In this document: piece after piece, positions 1 through 5,754 of the stretch | Numbering within the stretch: the first letter of the stretch is position 1 | Layout: every line of letters starts with the position of its first letter | Assembly: GCF_001557115.1 (NCBI RefSeq) | Contig: NZ_LSKQ01000139.1 | Span: 1-13,008, forward strand | Length of the DNA: 13,008 nt | DNA from: Erythrobacter sp. CCH5-A1 | Lineage (GTDB): Bacteria; Pseudomonadota; Alphaproteobacteria; Sphingomonadales; Sphingomonadaceae | Reading direction: 5' to 3' | Notes under the pieces: model-generated | What the model was told of the DNA's origin: nothing | What the model saw: only the letters and a program-made list of their open reading frames with translations | Databases searched by the model: none | Made by a program: the position numbers and the translations under genes

Positions 1-57
1 GGGGAGGACTTTTTTCCGCTGAGGGGACCATCCACTACCGTTTCTCGGAGACTTCGT

Positions 58-852
58 ATGGCCAGCGCGCCGCAACCCCAACTTCCGCTGTTCTACAACG
101 ACCTTCTGCCGCTCAACAGCCGCGACCACGCCGACTGGAAGGCCGGTTCGCTCGACAGCGCCGCCTATCTCGCCGCGACCCACGCGATCCCGCTGACCTC
201 GGACGAATTCGTCGATGCGCAGCGCAATTTCCCGATCGTCTTCACCTCCGGAGAAAATCCGCTGCCGATCGCGCTGTTCGGCCTCAACGAAGGCATCAAC
301 ACCTTCGTGGGCGATGACAACAAGATCAACGATCCGATCTACCTGCCCGCTTATGCGCGCCGCTATCCCTATATCCTCGCCAAGCTCCAGCCGGGCAGCG
401 AGGACATGTCGCTATGCTTCGATCCTTCGGCGAACCTGCTCGGCAAGACCGAAGAGGGCCTTGCCCTGTTCAACGCCGACGGCACGCCGACCGAATACAC
501 CAACGGCGTGCTCGATTTCTGCCGCCGCTTCGAGGAAGCCGGCCAGCGCACCAAGCTGTTCATGGACGAACTCGCCAAGCTCGACATCCTGATGGACGGC
601 GAAATCGCGATCACCCGCAACGACATGCCCGACAAGCCCTTCATCTACCGCGGCTTCCGGATGGTCGATGAAAACAAGCTGCGCGAGCTTCCCGCCGCCA
701 AGCTCGAGGAACTCGCCAAGAACGGCATGCTGATGCTGATCTATGCCCACCTGTTCTCGCTGAACCTGATGCGCGTGATCTTCGAACGCCAGCTCGCCCA
801 GGGCAAGGTGCCCGTGGCTGCCGACGGCTCGCCGGCTCCGGCGCTGAACTGA
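58..852 (+). CDS. SapC family protein
   Basis: The 264-residue product resembles the SapC family, named after a Campylobacter S-layer secretion gene. In alphaproteobacteria these proteins usually occur in outer-membrane uptake clusters with TonB-dependent receptors, tryptophan-halogenase-like proteins and cupin-like proteins; their biochemical role is not established. Family-like features are the opening LPLFYNDLLPLNS, the middle segment ARRYPYILAKL followed by a LCFD stretch, and the C-terminal MLMLIYAHLFSLNLMRVI. No signal peptide or clear membrane anchor is visible, so it is probably cytoplasmic. The ATG at 58 has a GGAG at 47-50 with a seven-base gap, which supports this start. Its promoter and any operon partners lie beyond the left edge. 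A hairpin terminator follows at 872-901. The family call is fairly confident; the function is unknown. Confidence 0.85.
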   Translation: MASAPQPQLPLFYNDLLPLNSRDHADWKAGSLDSAAYLAATHAIPLTSDEFVDAQRNFPIVFTSGENPLPIALFGLNEGINTFVGDDNKINDPIYLPAYARRYPYILAKLQPGSEDMSLCFDPSANLLGKTEEGLALFNADGTPTEYTNGVLDFCRRFEEAGQRTKLFMDELAKLDILMDGEIAITRNDMPDKPFIYRGFRMVDENKLRELPAAKLEELAKNGMLMLIYAHLFSLNLMRVIFERQLAQGKVPVAADGSPAPALN

Positions 853-865
853 TCCGATTGCAATG

Positions 866-906
866 AAAAAAGGCGGGCGGGTGGACTTCGGTTCGCCCGC
901 CCGTTT
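866..906 (-). terminator. Hairpin terminator between convergent genes
   Basis: An 8-bp perfect stem (872-879 with 894-901) encloses a 14-base loop. On the left it is flanked by six A (866-871), which become a U-tract when read on the minus strand, so it fits best as the terminator of the N-formylglutamate amidohydrolase transcript. On the plus strand only three T follow (904-906). It may therefore also stop the SapC transcript, but less efficiently. It fills most of the 80-base gap between the two convergent stop codons. Confidence 0.75.
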
Positions 907-932
907 CGCGTCCGCGCTCTATTTGGCGGAAG

Positions 933-1910
933 CTATTCGGCCGCCTGGCGCAGCCCCTCGCCCCCGCCGAGCAGCGCCGCTTCCGCGCCCAGTTCGCGCA
1001 CCAGGTCGGCGAGCATCGCCGCGATGGCCGGAAGCCCGGCGCCAGGCTCGGCCAGATGACGGTCAAGATAGGTCGCGCGGCACACCTCGATCTGCACCGC
1101 ATGCACGCCCCGGCGCGGGGCGCCGTGGCGGTCGAGCACGTAGCCGCCCGAGTAAGGTCGGTTGAGCGCCGCGGGTACGCCGCGCGCTTCGAGATGGGAG
1201 AGAGCGCGCGCGACCAGCGCATTGTGGCACGAAGCGCCGAAGCGATCGCCCAGCACCACCACCGGCGCGCGGGCCTCGCCCTCGCCTGCACGCAGCGGCG
1301 GCATCGAGTGGAGGTCGACCAGCAGCGCCGCGCCCCACTCGGCCGCGATCCGCGCCATCGCCGCTTCGAGCGCACAGTGATAGGCGCGGTGGATGCCCTC
1401 GATCCGCGCGGCGAGCTCCGCCGGGGCGAGCCGCCCGCGCCAGATCTCGCCCGATCCCGGCAGGCGTCGCGGAACCAGCCCGAGCCCGCTGCGGGCCCGG
1501 GCATTGCTGCGCTGGCCCGGTTCGGCTGCGGGCATGCTCGCCGGGCGGCCGCCCTCGATCATGTCCCAGTCGATATCGTCCTCGGCGCGGTTCAGGTCGA
1601 GCAGCGCGCGCGGCGCATGGGCGATTAGCAGCGCGGCCCCGGTCTCGCGCGCGATGGCCACGCCGAGCCGGTCGACATGGCGATCCTCGAGCCTGAGCTG
1701 GGCGGCTTCCGCATCGCGCATCCGCGCTGTCACGGCGGGCGGATAGGCTCTGCCTGCGTGCGGCACGGCGACCAGCACCGGAAGCCGCAGGCGCGGCGGC
1801 AGGGTCAGCGTGAAGGCCGGCGCCCCGCCAAGCCCCGGCACCGCCCCGCCGCTGGTCGCGGAGCGCTGCGCCGAAGGCCGCCGCCGGAGGGGGTTTTGCC
1901 GACTGGTCAT
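933..1910 (-). CDS. N-formylglutamate amidohydrolase
   Basis: The 325-residue product matches the N-formylglutamate amidohydrolase family (FGase, Pfam 05013), metal-dependent hydrolases that release formate and glutamate from N-formylglutamate, the last step of one histidine-degradation route. Visible family motifs are VAVPHAGRAYP (about residues 47-57, His51), LEDRHVDRLG (74-83), LLDLNRAEDDIDWDM (from 103), LLVDLHSMPP and, near the C-terminus, VQIEVCRATYLDR. The frame stays open upstream to 1994, but the ATG at 1910 is chosen because AAGGA lies six bases before it and the upstream extension has no family character. The first 30 residues are Arg/Ser-rich and probably disordered. No other hut genes are nearby, so a dedicated histidine-pathway role cannot be assumed. 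It is divergent from cpdR across 149 bases. Confidence 0.88.
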   Translation of the reverse strand: MTSRQNPLRRRPSAQRSATSGGAVPGLGGAPAFTLTLPPRLRLPVLVAVPHAGRAYPPAVTARMRDAEAAQLRLEDRHVDRLGVAIARETGAALLIAHAPRALLDLNRAEDDIDWDMIEGGRPASMPAAEPGQRSNARARSGLGLVPRRLPGSGEIWRGRLAPAELAARIEGIHRAYHCALEAAMARIAAEWGAALLVDLHSMPPLRAGEGEARAPVVVLGDRFGASCHNALVARALSHLEARGVPAALNRPYSGGYVLDRHGAPRRGVHAVQIEVCRATYLDRHLAEPGAGLPAIAAMLADLVRELGAEAALLGGGEGLRQAAE

Positions 1911-2059
1911 CAGGCGTCCTTGCTGACGGGTTTGCGCGAGGGTGTCAAAGCCTGATCGTCGCCCCGGCAAGTCAATCTGCGCCACTCTGCGCACTGCCCC
2001 GGTTGGGCTGCGTAGATCGGAGAAAGATTTCTTAAGTCGGGTCTGCTAATGGCACTTCC
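1911..2059. promoter_or_regulatory. Divergent intergenic region, FGase/cpdR
   Basis: This 149-base gap must carry promoters for both divergent genes. On the minus strand a perfect TTGACA lies about 30 bases before the FGase ATG, but no convincing -10 follows at normal spacing. On the plus strand the region before cpdR has an AT-richer patch (about 2021-2036, ending CTTAAG), again without a clear promoter. I looked for the CtrA full site TTAA-N7-TTAA, which would fit a cell-cycle gene, and found only a single TTAA at 2032-2035. The region is listed by position, not by a resolved motif. Confidence 0.35.
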
Positions 2060-2449
2060 ATGACAGCACGACGTACCCCCCGGATCCTGCTCGCCGAAGA
2101 CGAGGCGGCGATGCGCGCCTATCTCGAACGGGCGCTGACCAATGCCGGCTACGAGGTGAGCGCGGTCGATCGCGGCACCGATGCCGTGCCGCTGCTGGAA
2201 AGCGGCGATTTTGACCTGCTGTTGTCGGACATCGTCATGCCCGAAATGGACGGGATCGAGCTCGCCCAGCGCTGCGCCGAGATTTCCCCGCGCACCAAGG
2301 TGATGTTCATCACCGGCTTTGCCGCCGTGAGCCTTCGCGCCAGCCGCGAGCAGCCTGCCGCCAAGGTGCTCTCCAAGCCCTTCCACCTGCGCGATCTGGT
2401 GCTGGAGGTGGAGCGCGTGTTCGAGGAAGCGGACGCGGCGCGCATGTAG
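2060..2449 (+). CDS. cpdR: Single-domain response regulator CpdR
   Basis: The 129-residue product is one complete receiver domain with no output domain. The pieces are the acidic pair Glu13-Asp14, the phospho-acceptor Asp57 in LLLSDIVMPEMDGIELA, the switch Thr85 in MFITGFAA, and Lys106-Pro107 in VLSKPFHLRDLV. The MFITGFAAV and SKPxHLRDLV stretches are the signature of CpdR. In Caulobacter, unphosphorylated CpdR primes the ClpXP protease to degrade cell-cycle substrates, and phosphorylation through the CckA-ChpT relay switches it off. That the same role applies here is inferred from sequence similarity. The ATG at 2060 has no obvious Shine-Dalgarno sequence, but the protein begins where CpdR proteins normally begin. 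I recall a neighbouring N-formylglutamate amidohydrolase in other alphaproteobacteria. No strong terminator separates it from the tRNA promoter downstream. Confidence 0.9.
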   Translation: MTARRTPRILLAEDEAAMRAYLERALTNAGYEVSAVDRGTDAVPLLESGDFDLLLSDIVMPEMDGIELAQRCAEISPRTKVMFITGFAAVSLRASREQPAAKVLSKPFHLRDLVLEVERVFEEADAARM

Positions 2450-2471
2450 GGATTTCTGCGGCGCGAATCGC

Positions 2472-2500
2472 TTGCACCTTCCAAAGGGCTGCGATAAAGG
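2472..2500 (+). promoter_or_regulatory. Probable promoter of the tRNA-Val gene
   Basis: TTGCAC (2472-2477) is followed by GATAAAGG (2493-2500), giving 15 bases between TTGCAC and GATAAA. It lies about 45 bases before the mature tRNA, and the same CTTGCA...TAAAG layout recurs before icd. This is pattern-based; no start site is known. Confidence 0.5.
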
Positions 2501-2543
2501 GCCGCTCCGCTTCTCCCCCGGGAGGGCGCACATCCGATGGTGT

Positions 2544-2618
2544 GGGCGTATAGCTCAGTGGTAGAGCACTATGTTGACATCGTAGGGGTCGCAAGTTCAA
2601 TCCTTGCTACGCCCACCA
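2544..2618 (+). tRNA. tRNA-Val (anticodon GAC)
   Basis: The full cloverleaf can be drawn. The acceptor is GGGCGTA (2544-2550) with TACGCCC (2608-2614). The D-arm is GCTC/GAGC (2553-2556, 2564-2567). The anticodon stem is 2569-2573 with 2581-2585, and the seven-base loop 2574-2580 places GAC at 2576-2578. The T-arm is GCAAG/CTTGC (2591-2595, 2603-2607) with loop TTCAATC. A73 is at 2615 and the CCA end is encoded at 2616-2618. U8 and A9 are in place. Anticodon GAC reads GUC and GUU valine codons. It has its own likely promoter and a strong terminator, so it looks independently transcribed. Confidence 0.97.
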
Positions 2619-2636
2619 TCGGCTGAACGCGAAACC

Positions 2637-2662
2637 GCCCGCCCCTTCCGGCGGGCTTTTTT
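2637..2662 (+). terminator. Intrinsic terminator of tRNA-Val
   Basis: A 7-bp perfect GC stem (GCCCGCC 2637-2643 with GGCGGGC 2650-2656) and a six-base loop are followed immediately by six T (2657-2662). This is a textbook Rho-independent terminator placed 18 bases after the CCA end. Confidence 0.92.
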
Positions 2663-2714
2663 GTGTCTGCTCCGCGCTGCAACGGCTGTTGCGTTTCATT
2701 CGCAGCCCCCGCGC

Positions 2715-2742
2715 TTGCAAGCCCCCGCGCCTCTGCTAAAGC
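2715..2742 (+). promoter_or_regulatory. Probable icd promoter
   Basis: TTGCAA (2715-2720) and TGCTAAAG (2734-2741) repeat the CTTGCA...TAAAG architecture seen before the tRNA, in the 177-base gap between the tRNA terminator and icd. The resulting leader would be roughly 90 bases. The ribosome-binding site is GAAGGATAGGG at 2821-2831. No riboswitch-like fold was recognised in the leader. Confidence 0.5.
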
Positions 2743-2839
2743 CGCGGCGGGATCTATGGGCCTCGGACGGGCCCGCACACTTCCTGTCGATCACACCTAG
2801 CCGCGCATCAGACGCGGCAAGAAGGATAGGGCAACACGC

Positions 2840-4063
2840 ATGAACAAGATCAAAGTCGCCAACCCCGTCGTCGAACTCGATGGCGACGAGATGACGCGCA
2901 TCATCTGGCAGTGGATCCGCGAAAGGCTGATCCTGCCCTACCTCGACATCGATCTGAAGTATTACGACCTCTCGATCGAGAACCGCGATGCGACCGACGA
3001 TCAGGTCACGGTCGATTCCGCCAATGCGATCAAGCAGTATGGCGTGGGCGTGAAGTGCGCCACCATCACTCCGGACGAACAGCGCGTCGAGGAATTCGGC
3101 CTCAAGAAGATGTGGAAGTCGCCCAACGGCACGATCCGCAACATCCTGGGCGGCGTGGTTTTCCGCGAGCCGATCGTGATCGACAACGTGCCGCGTCTCG
3201 TGCCGGGCTGGACCGATCCCATCGTGGTCGGCCGCCACGCCTTCGGCGATCAGTACAAGGCGACCGACACCCTGATCCCCGGCCCCGGCAAGCTGCGGCT
3301 GGTTTGGGACGGCGAGAACGGAGAGAAGATCGATCTCGACGTGTTCGATTTCCCCAGCGCCGGCGTCGCGATGGCGATGTACAACCTCGACGATTCGATC
3401 CGCGACTTCGCCCGCGCGAGCTTCAACTACGGCTTGAACCTCGGCTGGCCCGTGTACCTCAGCACCAAGAACACGATCATGAAGGCCTATGACGGGCGCT
3501 TCAAGGACCTGTTCCAGGAAGTGTTCGACACCGAGGGCTTCGCCGAGAAGTTCAAGGAAAAGGGCATGGTCTACGAACACCGCCTGATCGACGACATGGT
3601 AGCCAGCGCGCTCAAGTGGTCGGGCAAGTTCGTCTGGGCGTGCAAGAACTACGACGGCGACGTGCAGTCGGACACGGTGGCGCAGGGCTTCGGCTCGCTC
3701 GGCCTGATGACCTCGGTGCTGCTCTCGCCCGACGGCAAGACCGTCGAGGCCGAAGCCGCGCACGGCACCGTCACCCGCCACTACCGCCAGCACCAGCAGG
3801 GCAAGGCGACCTCGACCAACCCGATCGCCTCGATCTTCGCCTGGACCCGCGGCCTCATGTACCGCGGCAAGTTCGACGGCACCCCCGAGGTGGTGAAGTT
3901 CGCCGAAACGCTCGAGCGGGTCTGCGTCCAGACGGTCGAGAAGGGCTACATGACCAAGGACCTCGCGCTGCTGATCGGCCCGGGCCAGGCTTGGCAGACC
4001 ACCGAGCAGTTCTTCGAGACGATCGTCCAGAACCTCGAGAAGGAAATGGCCGGCTGGGCATAA
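2840..4063 (+). CDS. icd: NADP-dependent isocitrate dehydrogenase
   Basis: The 407-residue product is the homodimeric eukaryote-like (type II) isocitrate dehydrogenase, which oxidatively decarboxylates isocitrate to 2-oxoglutarate and makes NADPH in the TCA cycle. It is unlike the E. coli Icd type. Substrate residues line up with human IDH1 numbering: Ser94 in KSPNGTIRN, Arg100, Arg109 and Arg132. Lys210 sits in [14 protein letters not shown], and Asp274 and Asp278 of NYDGDVQSD are the metal ligands. [13 protein letters not shown] followed by [11 protein letters not shown] is the cofactor-binding region typical of NADP enzymes. Length is normal and no residue is missing. The start has GAAGGATAGGG upstream. 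It probably leads an operon with the GNAT-nitrilase gene (19-base gap) and the antiporter gene, since no terminator lies between them. Confidence 0.97.
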   Translation: MNKIKVANPVVELDGDEMTRIIWQWIRERLILPYLDIDLKYYDLSIENRDATDDQVTVDSANAIKQYGVGVKCATITPDEQRVEEFGLKKMWKSPNGTIRNILGGVVFREPIVIDNVPRLVPGWTDPIVVGRHAFGDQYKATDTLIPGPGKLRLVWDGENGEKIDLDVFDFPSAGVAMAMYNLDDSIRDFARASFNYGLNLGWPVYLSTKNTIMKAYDGRFKDLFQEVFDTEGFAEKFKEKGMVYEHRLIDDMVASALKWSGKFVWACKNYDGDVQSDTVAQGFGSLGLMTSVLLSPDGKTVEAEAAHGTVTRHYRQHQQGKATSTNPIASIFAWTRGLMYRGKFDGTPEVVKFAETLERVCVQTVEKGYMTKDLALLIGPGQAWQTTEQFFETIVQNLEKEMAGWA

Positions 4064-4082
4064 GGCCCGGCAAGGGAGCATC

Positions 4083-5723
4083 ATGGCAAGCCGATCAACC
4101 GCACGTCTGGAAATCCGTCAGGCCAAACTGAAGGACGTGCGGGCGATCGGCGATCTGGTGCGCCGCGCCTATGACGATCTGCCCGCCTACACCCAGGGCG
4201 AAATCCGCGGGCAGATCAACAACTACCCCGATGGCTGCTTCGTCGCGCTGTTCGATGGCGCGGTGGTCGGCTACTGCGCCTCGATGCGATTGGACGCGCG
4301 CGTCGCGCTGTCGGACCACACCTGGGACGAGGTGACCGGCAACGGCTTCGGCAGCCGCCACGACCCTACCGGCGACTGGCTCTACGGCTACGAACTGTGC
4401 GTCGATCCGGCGGTGCGCGGCACCCGGCTCGGCCGCCGCCTCTACGAGGAACGCCGCGCGCTGGCCGAGCGGCTCGACCTCACCGGTATCGTCTTCGGCG
4501 GGCGCATGCCCGGCTATGCCCGCGCCAAGCGTCGCAAGACCAACGGCGCACAGACGCCGCAGGAATATCTCGATCTGGTCATCGAGAACCGCATCCACGA
4601 TCCGGTCCTGCGCTTCCAGCTGGCCAACGGTTTCGAGCCTGCGGGCATCCTCCCGCGCTACCTGCCCGAAGACAAGGCGAGCCGCGGCAATGCCGTGCGG
4701 ATGGTCTGGCGCAATCCCTATGTCGACAGCGACGCGCCCCCCAAGCATCGCCTGCCGCGCGACGTGGAAAGCGTGCGCATCGCCACCTGCCAGCTACAGG
4801 CCCGCGCGGTCTCGGGCTTCGACGAGTTCATGAAGCAGATCGAATATTTCGTCGATGTCGCCGCCGATTACGAGGCGGACTTCATCGTGTTCCCCGAGAT
4901 GTTCACGGTGATGCTCCTCTCGGCCGAGCCGAAGGAACTCACCCCGCTCGAAGCCATCGAGCGGCTCAGCGACTACACCCCGCGCATCCGCCAGCGGCTT
5001 TCGGAGATGGCGCTCGCCTTCAACATCAACATCATCGGCGGATCGCACCCCACCCGGATGCCCGACGGCGACATCCACAATGTCGCCTATGTCTGCCTGC
5101 GCGACGGATCGATTCACGCACAGGAGAAGATCCACCCCACCCCCAACGAGGCCTATTGGTGGAACATAAAGGGCGGCGACACGATCGACGCCATCCCCAC
5201 CGATTGCGGCCCCATCGGCGTGCTGATCTGCTACGACAGCGAATTCCCCGAACTCGCCCGCCGCCTCGTCGACGAAGGCGCGCGGATCATCTTCGTGCCG
5301 TTCTGCACCGACAGCCGCCAGGGCTACATGCGGGTGCGCTATTGCTCGCAGGCGCGCGCGATCGAGAACCAGTGCTTCGTGGTGATGAGCGGCAATGTCG
5401 GCAACCTGCCCAATGTCGCCAACATGGACATCCAGTATGCCCAGTCCTGCATCCTCACGCCCTGCGACTTCCCCTTCGCGCGTGACGGGATCGCCGCCGA
5501 GGCCTCGGAGAACGTCGAGACGCTGACGATCAGCGACGTCAACCTTGCCGATCTCAGCTGGGCGCGCGCCGAGGGCACGGTCATGAACCTCGCCGACCGG
5601 CGCTTCGATCTCTATCGCATCGAGTGGGACAAGCGGGTCGGCAACATCAAGGACCCGCTCGGCGAGGAGCACGCCACGGGGGTTTCGCGCCCCCTCGGCC
5701 CGCCCTCGGCACGCGGAGGGTGA
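4083..5723 (+). CDS. Bifunctional GNAT acetyltransferase / carbon-nitrogen hydrolase
   Basis: The 546-residue product joins two enzymes. Residues about 10-205 form a GNAT acetyltransferase with the acetyl-CoA motif ELCVDPAVRGTRLGRRLYEE (Arg112-Gly113-x-x-Leu116-Gly117). Residues about 228-515 form a nitrilase-superfamily amidohydrolase with the complete catalytic triad: Glu272 in VFPEMF, Lys349 in AQEKIHPTPNE and Cys383 in LICYDSEFPE. This corresponds to the RimI-fused branch of the nitrilase superfamily (branch 12 of Pace and Brenner), for which I know no settled substrate. A plausible but unproven idea is sequential acyl transfer and amide hydrolysis on one metabolite. It appears cytoplasmic. 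AAGGGAG at 4072-4078 precedes the ATG. It sits 19 bases after icd, so co-transcription with a TCA-cycle gene is likely. The last 20 residues are Gly/Pro/Arg-rich and look disordered. Confidence 0.92.
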   Translation: MASRSTARLEIRQAKLKDVRAIGDLVRRAYDDLPAYTQGEIRGQINNYPDGCFVALFDGAVVGYCASMRLDARVALSDHTWDEVTGNGFGSRHDPTGDWLYGYELCVDPAVRGTRLGRRLYEERRALAERLDLTGIVFGGRMPGYARAKRRKTNGAQTPQEYLDLVIENRIHDPVLRFQLANGFEPAGILPRYLPEDKASRGNAVRMVWRNPYVDSDAPPKHRLPRDVESVRIATCQLQARAVSGFDEFMKQIEYFVDVAADYEADFIVFPEMFTVMLLSAEPKELTPLEAIERLSDYTPRIRQRLSEMALAFNINIIGGSHPTRMPDGDIHNVAYVCLRDGSIHAQEKIHPTPNEAYWWNIKGGDTIDAIPTDCGPIGVLICYDSEFPELARRLVDEGARIIFVPFCTDSRQGYMRVRYCSQARAIENQCFVVMSGNVGNLPNVANMDIQYAQSCILTPCDFPFARDGIAAEASENVETLTISDVNLADLSWARAEGTVMNLADRRFDLYRIEWDKRVGNIKDPLGEEHATGVSRPLGPPSARGG

Positions 5724-5754
5724 CAGGTCACCTGCCGCCCGTTAAGCCTTGGGC

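Noticed and set aside
2032..2035. Possible CtrA binding site before cpdR
   Set aside because: Only one TTAA half-site is present; the second TTAA at seven bases' spacing is absent.
2696..4084. Minus-strand open frame of 462 codons opposite icd
   Set aside because: Shadow of icd with skewed composition and no motif; it covers the whole icd gene and its upstream region.
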